64,000 nt of DNA. It comes from Lycium barbarum (Eukaryota > Streptophyta > Magnoliopsida > Solanales > Solanaceae). This document shows positions 1 through 10,850 of the stretch, piece by piece. Both the position numbers and the translations under genes were made by a program. Position 1 is the first letter of the stretch. Each line of letters begins with the position of its first letter. The notes below the pieces were generated by a model that worked only from the letters and a program-made list of their open reading frames with translations, had not been told where the DNA came from and did no database searches. The stretch covers positions 116,731,601-116,795,600 of the forward strand of contig NC_083339.1 in NCBI RefSeq assembly GCF_019175385.1, read 5' to 3'.

Positions 1-108
1 CTTTTTAAATTAATTGACCAAACACAAACTGCTTTTAGCTAAAAGTACTTTTGAAAAAATACTTTTTCAAATAAGTTGTTTTTAGAAGCTTGGCCAAACA
101 GGCTATAA
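1..108. mobile_element. Partial MITE-like arm at window edge
   Basis: The window opens in A/T-rich sequence with an internal 'gaccaaacacaaactgc' arm and an inverted-looking 'gcttggccaaacaggct' arm near 90-107. Plant miniature elements of the 'GGCCAAAC' type, also present at about 4.1-4.36 and 31.1-31.4 kb, look like this. Only part of the element may lie in the window, so the boundary is uncertain. Confidence 0.35.
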
Positions 109-414
109 ATCTCTGTATGTTTAAATAATTTAATTTTTTCAACCAAAATAAATAATTTAGTTTTAAACTTTTTCAATTACTTTTATTGATAATATTTTAT
201 AACTACATACTCCCTCCGTCTCAAAATATTTGTCGCATTTTCTATGTACACGCATATTAAAAAAATATTTATAAGGGTAGCGTTTTGACTATTTTATCCT
301 CTTAACATATTTTCATGTTCTCTCTCCTCAATAAATATTTACTTCATTAATGATGAAGCTTCTTAAATGTTGGTATATGAACTCACAAAATCAGCTCATT
401 GATGTAACTAATAC

Positions 415-863
415 TGTTTGCAACAAATTTCGATATGCGGAAAATAAATTGCAACCACAAGCAAAAAATGAAGAAATATGTATTTTATTGAAAAAGCGGG
501 TATAGATCTGTTTAGCTTGATTCTTCTCTCTTAGATTTTCTCCGTAATTCGAGGGTTGTTAGTGGGGTATTTCTCGAAGTATTTAATCCCCAAGAATGTC
601 AGGAAACATTTCGATATTTGGATTTGAAAGACAATATTTGATGTCTTGATCTCTTTGTGAATACCCATGAGTTTATGGGATATTCGAGATCTCGATCTCT
701 TGTGAATATCTATGAGGTTATGCAATATTCAAGATGTCTTTCTTAGGGAATATGCATCCCTTTATATATGCTTGAGCTATGGTTTAGGGTAGAGTAGCCT
801 CCAAAATATCCTAATAGATATTGAGCTCAACTGGTAGAGTCCTACAAAATTTCGATGTCTACA
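415..863. repeat. Left LTR of TRIM
   Basis: This is a 449-bp direct repeat with TG...CA ends. It matches 1019-1469 throughout with scattered substitutions and short indels. Confidence 0.85.
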
Positions 864-1018
864 AATGCCCCCTACTTCAAGGCTTGTTGGAGTGTAGACT
901 TACTGAAACTCAAAGACGAGACTTGAAGTAACCATAAAAATGGAGTTTCCATCTTTGAGGTTTTGTGGCTCCATAATTTGTCAATCTGATATGCGAGAGA
1001 AGAGATGAAGGGCAGATT

Positions 1019-1469
1019 TGTTTGCAATGAATTTTAATATGCGGAAAATAAATTGCAACCACAAACAAAATATGTTGAAACAGAGATTTTATTGATGAAT
1101 ATGCAGGTACAAGATCTATTTAACCCATTAATTCTTCTCTCTTAAAATTTCTCCGTAATTCGAGTGTTAGTAGCATATTTCTGAAGTATTTGATCTCCAA
1201 GAACGTCGAGCAACATTTTGATGTTTGGATTTGAAGGACAATATTTGATGTCTTGATCTCTTTGTGAATACCTATGAGTTTATAGGATATTCGAGATCTC
1301 GATCTCTTGTGAATACCATGAGGTTATGGAATATTCGAGATGTCTTTCTTATGGAATATGTGTCCCTTTATATAGGTTTGAGCTAGAGATTAGGGTAGAG
1401 TAGCCTCCAAGAAATCTTAATAAATATTGGGCTCAACTGGTAAAGTCCTACAAAATTTCGATGTCTACA
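1019..1469. repeat. Right LTR of TRIM
   Basis: This is the second copy of the 450-bp terminal repeat with TG...CA ends, followed directly by the AATAC target-site duplication. Confidence 0.85.
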
Positions 1470-1612
1470 AATACAAAGGTAAAATAGGAAAAAACTATCT
1501 AATTTTATTTTGGGTAAATAAAATGACAAATATTTTTAGATAAATATTTTTAGTAAGGACGAGAAATATTTTGAGACGGAGGGAGTATATTTTACTCTGT
1601 ATAACATACTTA

Positions 1613-2851
1613 GAGCCCGTTTGGATTGGCTTATAAGTTGCCTATAAGCTGTTTTCAGCTTTTTTAAGTGTTTGGCTGGCCAGCTTAAAGCCATTTTGTG
1701 CTTAAAATAAGCCCAAAAAATTAATTGAGTTTGTTTGGCTTAACTTATTTAAAGCAGCTTATAAAGCTTATAAGCTGCTTTTTTTAAGGGGAATTTTACA
1801 TAAATGACTACACTTTGAGGGTTTAAAATTTGTCATAGCTACAGTTTCAATATTTACATTGCGTAGCTACAGTTACCCCGCTGTATTCAAAAAATGGCTC
1901 GCTGTATTCATAAAACGGCCTAGCTTTATTCATGAATACAGCGAATAAAAAAATTTTAAAAATTCTTTTTAATGTATTCAAGTCATATGTATTCAACTCA
2001 GCAGTATTCATATCAAATGTATTCATCTATAGCTACTTTTACATTGTATTAACTTTATTGTATTTAAAAATCAGTGGTATTCAAACAACATAAATATAAA
2101 AAATATTGTATTCAACTTGTTGCATACAATTTTTTTTTTTAGTGAAGGCAGTGAGTAATACACTAAAAATTGAATACATAAAAACATAGATACACTAAAA
2201 ATTAACAAAAACACTCAAAAAAACTGAATACAAAACAATAAAATGAATACAATCTAAAAAATTAACCAAAAAACTCAAAAATAATGAATACAAATGCTCC
2301 AATGATCTCGGCAGATCTGAGAAAAAGGGAGAGAGAGAGATCTGGACGGAGATACACTCAACAGAACAGGCAGAGAGACGAGCTGGTTTAGCCGGAGCTA
2401 GGTTTCACCGGAGCTGGTTTGGACGGAGATGGCAATGGAGGGTAGGATCAGAGAAGGGGTGGTGATTTGAGAAGCAGTGGAGGGATGGTCGGGTTGGTGG
2501 TTTCGTGGTGGCTGGAGATGGAGGGCGTGGTGGCAGATCTGGTGGGTGTTATCGGAGTTTTGCCGGCGGTGGTGGTTGTCGGTGTAGAAGAAGACGGCTT
2601 AGAGAGAGAGAGGTGATGGAGGAGAGAGAAAACGAAGGAAAATGGGAGGAGATTGTGAGAGAATAGAGAGAAAATAGTTTTTAATTCTAAATACAATATA
2701 GTTTTACTATACTAGTTACCTTGTGTAATTGACATACAAGATTTAGCTATGAGATGTAGTTAGGGCAAAGTATAGCTACTAAATGTAAATAAGGCCTAAT
2801 GTTCTCTACACTATATAAATTTTTCTTTTTTAAGCCCATCCAAACAGGCTC
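1613..2851. mobile_element. Tourist/Harbinger-like MITE with nested insert
   Basis: The terminal inverted repeats GAGCCCGTTTGGATTGGCTT (left) and GAGCCTGTTTGGATGGGCTT (reverse complement of the right end) are flanked by TTA on both sides (1610-1612, 2852-2854). That is the PIF/Harbinger target duplication. The left arm is rich in 'cttataagc' palindromes. The body is enlarged by a second insertion at about 1789-2825. Confidence 0.75.
1789..2825. mobile_element. Mutator-like nonautonomous element nested in Tourist MITE
   Basis: The insert is flanked by the 9-bp repeat TTTTTTAAG (1780-1788 and 2826-2834), a MULE-sized target duplication, although in a low-complexity T tract. The two arms show imperfect inverted similarity (for example 'ttacataaatgactacactttg' against the reverse complement of the sequence near 2770-2800). 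The interior has many 'tgtattca/tgaataca' words and a distinctly G-rich block at about 2320-2640 that differs in composition from everything around it. No recognisable protein is encoded. Confidence 0.5.
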
Positions 2852-2854
2852 TTA

Positions 2855-3700
2855 GTACGACAATTTTCTTTCCTTCCTAAACAACATGCCAAGTCGAATT
2901 ATTTAAAACACATTGAGAGTACTTTTTAGAGTATTTTTTTATCGGACGTATGATAAGTTGAAAGTGCTGCTTCATAGTCATTCCATTCCTATAGGTAATG
3001 GTCATTTAAAAAAAAGAAATTGTATTATAATCTCCTTCCAATCCCTCGTCTCTGAATATGTTTTTATTTTTTTCCTTTAAGGACACTTTGTCGTAGCTGA
3101 CTTTAATGCAAACTACTGTATCCACATCGTTAGATTGAAGAAGGAGCGATCTAAACCGTCCGATCGCTTAGATTAGGTGGGGCGTCGGTGACCTGTCCAC
3201 TCGCTCACCATATTCTATGAGACAATTTTAGAAAGTGTGCGCTTTCTTTCTGCGCGGCGTTCATCGTATTTCGGTTTTGTTCGGTGTTTACACACGCGTC
3301 TCGTAGCGCGTGAATACTCAACCTTTCACCATTGTTTTTAGACTTTCTGATGTGTTTTTCTTGTTTCTTTTTAATTATCACTAGAACTAGAATGTCCACG
3401 TACCGTTACACCCGTTTAGTTTAAAGAACCTTTTCAGCCAACACGGGCCCACGTATAGTTACACCTAGACTGTCCAATTCTAATTACCGCCTTTTTTTAT
3501 CACATTAGAAAATGACTTCTTAATTTTCTGATTTTTTTTTTTAATTACATAGGGAATAGGGATAGGAGAAATGGGAGAGTAGATTACAAGGTGGTGGAAT
3601 CAAATCCTTACAAACAAAGTCAAAGTTTAGATGGTCAACCAACTGAACTATTAAGATCCCGCTTAATTTTATATTGACAAGGTGTTTAAGAAGTTTGTTT
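2855..3700. other. Intergenic DNA, no feature recognised
   Basis: The short open frames here have no recognisable domain. The stretch around 3110-3320 is less AT-rich than its surroundings, but I cannot assign it. Confidence 0.4.
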
Positions 3701-3714
3701 TCTGATTTTTCCTC

Positions 3715-3890
3715 CGGTGTCCGGTATCCACATTGAAGTCGGACTATATTCGAATTCGAGCCGCGTAGGGTCCATTCGGGGAAATCGCTCCCTATCAAGA
3801 ATTTTTTTTCATACCAAGAATTAGAACACGAGATCTTTAATTAAGAAAAGAGCAACTTCTATCCGTTGCACCACATTCGTTGATGCCCGT
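3715..3890. repeat. SINE-like dispersed repeat, copy 1
   Basis: The sequence shows an ordered set of words: 'cgaattcgagccgcgtagggtc', 'aatcgctccctatcaag', 'gagatctttaattaag', then 'atccgttgcaccacattcg'. The same order recurs, diverged, near 38380-38510, 39150-39323 and 41115-41255. This pattern is a dispersed SINE-like or tRNA-related repeat of plants. Boundaries are approximate. Confidence 0.45.
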
Positions 3891-4104
3891 GTGTTTTAAG
3901 AAATTTAATTTGACTAAGTTTCTTACAAACAAGGCTGGCCTACGAAACAAACTAATTTTATGACAACTCATGAATTATCAAGCGAATTAGTTTAATAGCT
4001 TGTACCTCTGTTTGGTCTAGCTTTTGAAAGGCCAAAGATATTTTTTAAACACTTATTTTAGAGAATGAAAGTATTTGACCAAGTTTTTGATAATGAAATT
4101 AGTA

Positions 4105-4362
4105 GGTGTTTGATCATAGAAATCAAAAACTTTTTCACCTTTTTTGGCATTTTGGAGTTGGAGTTGGAGTTGGAGCTGTGTTTGCCATAGTTTTTGCAAA
4201 TAGTATTTTTTGTTGAAATGTACTTATTTTGGTTGTGAAAAAAGTGAATTCTTGTTTTTCAAATTCCAATTTGGAATTTTTCTGGCCAAACACTAATTTT
4301 TGAAAAAAGTAAAAAAAAAAATCCGGAAAAAAGTGAATAATTCTTATGGCCAAACGGGTCCT
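4105..4362. mobile_element. GGCCAAAC-type MITE
   Basis: The left arm 'gtgtttgatcatagaaatca' and the right arm 'cttatggccaaacgggtcc' form imperfect inverted repeats around an A/T-rich core. The same family is present at 31116-31382. A 'ggagttggagttggagttgg' microsatellite lies inside. There is no coding capacity, and boundaries are approximate. Confidence 0.45.
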
Positions 4363-4807
4363 TAGTGTTTGTGAGTTGTAGGAGAAATTGTTTTACACCA
4401 TTTTTGAGCTTTTAAGCGGAAATTGATATATTTGTTACTCGTAAAAGTAAATATTTTGATTTTTCAAAACAAGATTACCTGTAAAAAAAATCATACCAAA
4501 TTAACATTAGTAGTACCTTTCATTTTTTATAATTAGAGACATCAAAACACTTTTTGAAAATGTATGCCAGATTTAACCAATAAGCCAGACAAAACGCTAT
4601 TTTCGAAACACTTTTTCAAAAAAAAAAAAAAAGAGCTATTGATAAGGATTATTTCTCAAATAAATTTATTTTGATAACTTGACGGAACAGGTTATAAGAC
4701 GGAGTAAGCAGATATCGCAAGAAAAAAAAAAATGTTGGAACTAGGCTATGAGAGGGGTAATTTCCAAGTTTATTAAAATGTAAAATTAAGAAAGAATCAA
4801 AGAAAAC

Positions 4808-5431
4808 TGTATTGGGAAATTTTGTATAATACAAATGGATGTATGCTGTGACGACACGTGTCAATAGACATGAATCGGGTCCAAGTCAGTACTCGGAGCC
4901 CCCCGGAGGTATTCGCATGTCTCTGGAGTCTCACTAGGATTTGTGTCTCCGGGAAATTTGTGAATATGATAAAGGCAGCGGTTGAAGAGGCCAATGGTCA
5001 ATCATTACGAGAAGACTTTGCACTTCCCACGGGATATTAATAGGCATTATTGTCATCTTTATTGTCCATCATTAATGTAGCATTAATTTGTAATATTAAT
5101 GGGGGCATAATTCATAGAATGCGTACCCCTGAGTCCAAGTATAAATAGGGTTTCTCATTTCATTGTAAAGCATCGAAGAAATATATACAAGGCACACTTG
5201 ATACTTGCACTATTTTCTAGTTTCATGTTTCAATTCAGCTTGTCAATATAGCAACAGATAGCTTACCCGGAGACTCTAGCTCAAAGCTTCTTCAAGGCTC
5301 AGGCTATTCTACTCGATTACATTTCGTTTATATTAATTTCTATTGTAAATTATCTTGCTATTCTAGGCACTCTGATCCACATGTCCTTGATCACGTATAC
5401 AAATTCAACTGTACCAATTTACGGGTAAACA
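4808..5431 (+). mobile_element. Solo LTR (same family as 25993-29039)
   Basis: This 624-bp segment starts TGTATTGGG and ends ACGGGTAAACA. It matches the LTRs at 25993-27081 and 28405-29039 along its length. It contains a promoter-like 'tataaataggg' at 5140-5150 and a shared 'gaatcgggtccaagtcag' block. No internal retroelement sequence follows. The flanking pentamers AAAAC and GAAGC agree at only three of five positions, so the TSD is eroded or the locus was rearranged. Confidence 0.75.
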
Positions 5432-6774
5432 GAAGCTATGTTATCTTCAATATATACAAGGAAAAGGCAGCTGGCGCATCATTGGAAAATAAGTGAAATA
5501 TGGGAAAATCCTTGCACGGTTGCACCGTCAACGAATCTCATTAAATTTATATGGTTCTTTTGCATAGACGGAAATATTCCCATAATATAGATGAAATCAT
5601 TTTTATAGTATTTATATGGGTTAGTTTTACGTACACGAATGATGAATATATATATATATATATATATATACGCACACAAATTAATTATTACGTAATTATA
5701 GGTAAAGAATTAAATATTGATTAATATGCCAATAAAGATAATAATTAATTCACTATATTACAAATTAAAATTCATTAATAACGTAAAAATCAGTTATTCA
5801 AACTATAGTTGTTTGCGTCCGCAGAAGTAGGTCTTGCCATCACTACTTTTCACTTTGACAAAAAATGAAGAAAGAACCATCAATATTTTCTTGTTGGGCA
5901 TTTTACTCAGATTAGCAAAATCTCCTCCACGAACAATTGAGTGGACAATTATTTAGAAGTAACAAAATATGTTAGGTGAATAAGCAAATTAGTAGTATGA
6001 ACTTGATTTTTCGTCCAGGGTGTTGTGGAGTTAGGCAGGGACAAGTGGCACATATGCCCCATGCCTCCCAATAGGAAAGCCTCTCTAAGAACATTAGAAT
6101 AAACAGTAAGTTAAAAGGAATACTCCCAAAAAGTAATAAATATACATATATGCTTTGCCAAAAAAAAAAGGTATCAAAATTAATTTTCATATTTTTTCAT
6201 AGACAAGGGTTTCAGATGGCTTTCCTTTTTGTTTTAAAGAAAAGCATTGATGAAAATTTCTAGCAACCAAAGTCATAAGCCTGTTATTTGACATTTTTTT
6301 TGATTTTTTTTTTTTTAATGTTTTTGGTATTTGTTAAAAAGCATGGGGGTGTAACAGGCAAGTGTTTTGATATGTAAGTAGGAAAAGTTGGTTAAAGAAT
6401 AATAAAATAGGACCCATATGTAAACATTGTGTGGGTAATATGTGGTACGTACGTCTTTTCCCTACAAAAAAAGAATTTCCCTACTGAAAAGGAATATGAC
6501 CATTGAAATGGAGAGATTGTATCGTCACTATTATTCAGTTGTTGATTAAATTTAAATTCCCATTTAACTCCAAAATGAAGATCCGCATCCATGGAATAAA
6601 ATTGATAATTGGTCTTCCTAGAGGAAAAGACGAAATTACTATTCTATAGTGTTCTTAACTTTTACTCTTTGTAAACATGGACTTTCTGAAGTGGCCAAGT
6701 GGAGAATAAAACTCCTTTTTTTTTTTTGTTAACAGATGAAACGTTACATAATGTTGACAAAGCTTTGTTGGTGG
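5432..6774. other. Intergenic DNA with a TA microsatellite
   Basis: The sequence is A/T-rich with a (TA)n run at about 5646-5670 and several poly-A/T tracts. No gene, TE end or RNA gene was recognised. Confidence 0.4.
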
Positions 6775-8271
6775 TAGGGGTGTTCAAACGAGACCGAAAA
6801 ACCGATCCGAACCGATAAACCAAGTCAAACCGATTTAATAAATCGAAAACCGGCTCAGTTTGGTTTGGTTTGGTTTTAGATTTTTAAAAACCGATAACAT
6901 TTGGTTTGGTTTGGTGTTACTCATAAAACAAACTGAACTAAACCGAACCGAACCGATAAATATGTACATATTTAAAATATTATATATATTTATATATGTT
7001 AGTTAAACTTTATCTATTTTTTAACTTCTTCATAATTTAGGACCATTCCAAGAGAAAAGTCTAGCCCATGTTCTCCAAGCCCATTTACAGTTAAAGTAAA
7101 ATATAAATCTCTTACTGAATAGTTAACATAAATAAACTCTCCATGATTACATTTGTCTGTTAAGAGGTTTCTCTCCTGAATTTTTTTATTCTACTTTTTG
7201 GTAATCTTTTTTTTTTTTTTAATACAAATACATGCTAAATATTCTAAAAAGAAGTTATGTTTTGTGAGTGCACCATGCACTATCTTTTGATGTCCATTCT
7301 TGTCTATTGTGGCTAGGCTTGTTAAGTGGTACTTTGTGTTGTTGCGTGCCAGCTTCACCACAGCTCCACATCAGAATCATCATCAAGGCAACAGAGCTTC
7401 GTCCTTTCAAGATGAACAGCAACCGCTCTTGCCGGTTGGCTTGCCATTCTGTTCTTGATTGAAGCAGCCATAGCCATGAAAGCATGTTCTACATTAGTGA
7501 CACTTTTTGCACTTGTTTCCATGAAAGGTATGCCAATTTCATCAGCAAAAGCCTGAGTTGTCTCTGTGGAAACTACCGTCTGTGCTGTGAGATCACACTT
7601 ATTTCCAATAAGAAGTTTGTTCACATTATCACTTGCATATCGGTCTATTTCACTCAACCATTGCTTGACATTGTTGAAGCTCTCTTGGTCGGTTACATCA
7701 TAAAATACAATTATTCCATGTGCACTGCGATAGTACAAGAAGCTTTAATCCCTGTAAGTCTGTAACTTTTTCTTCCCTTTTATTTTTTGGTTACTTTTTG
7801 TATGTTCCTTACTCTTTGTTTGTGTAATTATTTTTGTGTCTTTGAAGTTTTACTTGAATGAATTGCTTCTCTAGTCTTTCATCTTGTATGTGTTTTTTAT
7901 TTTATTTCTCTGTTATTTTAGATTTTCTCCACTGATTTAGATTTTTTCTGTTGATTTAGTTTTTATCTAATGATTTTGAATTTCTCTATTTATTTAGATT
8001 TTTGGATACTTTTTTTCAGATGGAAACTACAACTACTCAAAAGTGCAAGTTTGTAAATAAGTTTGTCAATTTTTTTGCATTATAAAATATATTATTACAA
8101 TCCGGAAAAACCAAACCAAACCGATAAAACCGACAAAACCGATAAAACCGAAACCGATAGAATTTATACTATAATGGTTTGGTTTGGTCTGAATATTAAA
8201 AAAAACCGCCTTGATTGGTTTGGTTTGGTTTTAGCCAAAAACCGAGTCAAACCGGACCATGAACACCTCTA
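6775..8271. mobile_element. hAT-type nonautonomous element with captured Rab fragment
   Basis: The element is bounded by inverted ends TAGGGGTGTTCA (left) and TAGAGGTGTTCA (reverse complement of the right end). A perfect 8-bp TSD GTTGGTGG flanks it (6767-6774 and 8272-8279), the hAT hallmark. Subterminal regions are packed with 'ggtttggttt' and 'aaccgaaccg' motifs on opposite strands, shared with the elements at 17644-18368 and 39977-40914. The 1,497-bp element has no transposase. Its centre is occupied by a Rab GTPase gene fragment (7355-7738, minus strand) and by T-rich sequence of unknown origin to the right of it. Confidence 0.88.
7355..7738 (-). pseudogene. Captured RABD/Ypt1-like Rab GTPase fragment
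   Basis: The minus-strand open frame encodes about 127 residues matching the middle and C-terminal half of a small Rab GTPase of the RABD (Ypt1/Rab1) type. In order it shows the switch II exit (YYRSAHGI), [14 protein letters not shown], the guanine-specificity box GNKCDL, then [10 protein letters not shown] and the alpha-5 helix ending MASQPA. The P-loop and switch I are absent: homology stops at the start of this frame. The usual twin-cysteine prenylation tail is replaced by unrelated residues ending DSDVELW. No intron interrupts roughly 100 conserved residues. RABD genes in plants are intron-rich, so capture may have involved a processed transcript. The fragment lies wholly inside the hAT element. 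It is not expected to encode a working GTPase; transcription is unknown. Confidence 0.85.
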
Positions 8272-8279
8272 GTTGGTGG

Positions 8280-9756
8280 CCATTTGAGCCCCTGGTAGTT
8301 CGGTGTCGTCTACCAATTAATAACTGTTACACGCTGAAATAGTCCTAGTGCAAATAGTTCCTAGAATGTCTTGCCAAACAACATCAGTTGCAAATATTGA
8401 AGGAACTACCAAAATTTTAATTTTATCAACAAAAAAAAAAAAAAAAAATTGCTCCCTCCTTAGTGCTCCATGTATGTGTGCTTGATGGCTTTCAACTTTT
8501 GCATTAGTGACCTGCATTCAAAGATAATTAGAGAATAAAATATTGAAAAATATTATCCGAGAACATAAAATATATGACGAAAAACACAAAAAGGAATATT
8601 TGACAATATAAATAACGAACATAAAATTGGAGGCTTGAAACACGTGCGAAACGCTTTCTTAAAAATAATATTTCCTTATCCTTCGTGAGATTGCTATGGA
8701 ATTGTACGCATATAGTTTTAATGAATATGACAAGCCTTTTGGATATCTGTGCTAAGCAAACAGTGAAAAAAATCGTCTTAGGAAAGCAAGAAATTTTATG
8801 GTTTTCAAGTGCAAGATTTTTTGTAGAAGAAAAAAGTTTTCTTTGTGATGAAAGATAAAGTTCACGGATTAAAAGTAGTTGGCTTTAAATGAAATTAGTG
8901 GTAACCCAATAATGAAAGAACACACCCTTTCATTTAAAAGACACTTTTTTAAAAACAAAACACTTTAATTTTAATTTATATTTAAATAAAATTCCAACAA
9001 AAAAAATCTACTTTCGCTTAAACATGAATCGTCACTAAAGACTACACACATTCGATGATTATACTTGAACTAAATTATCACGATTAATTTTATAATTGAG
9101 TAGAAAATGCAAATCACTAAACTCTATTTAGTAGTAACTGCTTATATAAAAGACTCATATATATAATTATCTATTTATTCATTAAATTACTATAAACATG
9201 GAATGTAGGTTGTCTTTTTTTTTTTGAAATTGACAACACAAAATTAGGTAACGTTTTTTGAAATTGACGAAACAAAAAGTTAAATCCCCTCCAATATTGC
9301 ATTGTGAGAAGGGATTTCTCTATCTTTCTAGACTAGATGGCACCACCATTCATTAGTATATACAATGTCCCTTTGATATAGTGGTGGGGAATCAAAGGTC
9401 TACACCGTATATCAAAGCTTAAAAAGAAAAAAGGAAATAAGTTTTTCTAATTTGATTTGTTCAGTAAAAAGGCTTGGAAATACGTTTATTTCTTGTCCTT
9501 TTCCATTACCTTATTCTTAAAAAAAACGTATATAAATGTAATATAAAGTTGATTGATGACTAAATGTGGTCCAACAGCACGACGCTATTATGGGATGCCG
9601 TGTACAAAAGAAAGAAAGTCTAATCTTCTTGCTGTTGTTATTACCAGTTGTTAATTAAGTAAAACAACTGCTTTATCTTCAACTTACTTACAAGACAATG
9701 ATATATTACATTATTATCCCGTAGCATTAAAAAAATGGTTATCAAATTACATACGT
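8280..9756. other. Intergenic DNA, no feature recognised
   Basis: A/T-rich sequence with poly-A tracts (for example 8430-8448). No convincing coding frame, TE end or RNA gene was seen. Confidence 0.4.
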
Positions 9757-9761
9757 CTTCG

Positions 9762-10529
9762 TGTTAGGTTTTTGAGTTTTCGGATTTTCCCTTTCTATAC
9801 GAAATTGGATTAATAAAATTCAATTCAATTTGGATCAGACCAATTTTACCCAAAATTTGTTCTATATATAGGATTAATTTTGGTCTTATTTTGACAAAAC
9901 AAGAGTAAATTTATAGCAGCCATATAGAGAGAAAAACGTAAGAGAGAAAGCAGATTTTCGTCCAGAAATTTTCTGCCACAGCAGTCCACTTTAAATTGCG
10001 TTTCCCGATTCGGTAACCGTTGAATTGTGCTGAAATTTGAACTGGGGATTCTCAACATCCGGTTCTTCAGTTTCAACGGTGGAGGTCGGATTTTGTGTTA
10101 TGTATCTCCAGTTTTCGAGTATGAACAGTAGCTCGTTTTTGGGGGTGATTTCTCTCCTTTCATCACTAGTTTTGGTGCTATCTTTTATATATTGTTGTTC
10201 CGTGCTTGGCTTTGTTGTTGTAGCCATTTGGAGAACATTGTTGTAACTCTTGTTGATTATAGTGGAGCTTTTGTGGGCCGGAGGTCCCGTGGATGTTTTC
10301 GCTCTTCACCTTGAAGGGGTTTTACCACGTAAATTTGGTGTCTCTTCCATTCGATTTATTTTTGCTTGCTTTGCTATTTTATTGTTGGTATAACTGCTGC
10401 TTGGATTTCCGTTTGTGCTAGTGTTTATTGTCTTCTCTTGGTTCAAATAGTGTGGGAAGTTTCGACTTGGGTATTTCTTCTGCTGTTACCTCATCGTGCA
10501 ATTTGATTATTGCTTGTTTCTTCCCAACA
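9762..10529 (+). repeat. Copia 5' LTR
   Basis: 768 bp with TG...CA ends and a TATA-like 'tctatatatagg' at about 9861-9872. It pairs with 16715-17472. Confidence 0.92.
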
Positions 10530-10532
10530 AAG

Positions 10533-10543
10533 TGGTATCAGAG
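10533..10543 (+). other. Copia primer binding site
   Basis: TGGTATCAGAG lies four bases after the 5' LTR and is complementary to the 3' end of plant initiator tRNA-Met. Confidence 0.85.
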
Positions 10544-10850
10544 TTTGTGGTTGTATTTGGTTGTGTTGATCGTCTATTTGAATGATGGAGGCAAATATGA
10601 GCAAGATGGTTTGTTTAAATGGCAGTAATTACCATATTTGGAAAAGCAAGATGAAAGACCTTCTATTTGTCAACAAATTGCATTTACCTGTGTTTGCTTC
10701 TAAGAAACCCGAGTCTATTAAAGATGAGGATTGGGAATTTGAGCACTTACAGGTTTGTGGCTATATTAGGCAATGGGTTGAAGATAATGTTCGAAATCAT
10801 AGTGTGAATGAGACAAATGCTAAAAGCTTGTGGGAAAAGCTCGAGATACT

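Larger units (their letters stand above)
415..1469. mobile_element. TRIM-type miniature LTR retroelement
   Basis: Two direct repeats of about 450 bp (415-863 and 1019-1469) both start TGTTTGCAA and end GATGTCTACA. They surround only about 155 bp of internal DNA. The 5-bp TSD AATAC is present on both sides (410-414 and 1470-1474), which proves a retrotransposon-style insertion. The LTRs differ at many positions, so the insertion is not recent. A purine-rich stretch (gagagaagagatgaaggg) before the second LTR can serve as polypurine tract for plus-strand orientation. There is no gag or pol, as expected of a TRIM. Confidence 0.88.
210..1585. mobile_element. Stowaway-like MITE carrying a nested TRIM
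   Basis: The left end reads CTCCCTCCGTCTCAAAATAT and the right end is its inverted match (gagacggagggag). Both are flanked by the TA dinucleotide (208-209 and 1586-1587) that Tc1/mariner-type Stowaway MITEs duplicate. The total of 1,376 bp is far too long for a Stowaway; removing the TRIM at 415-1469 and one TSD leaves about 316 bp, a normal size. The element has no coding capacity. Confidence 0.85.

Noticed and set aside
4649..4864. Short minus-strand frame before the solo LTR
   Set aside because: Runs across an LTR boundary and poly-A tracts; no coding signal.
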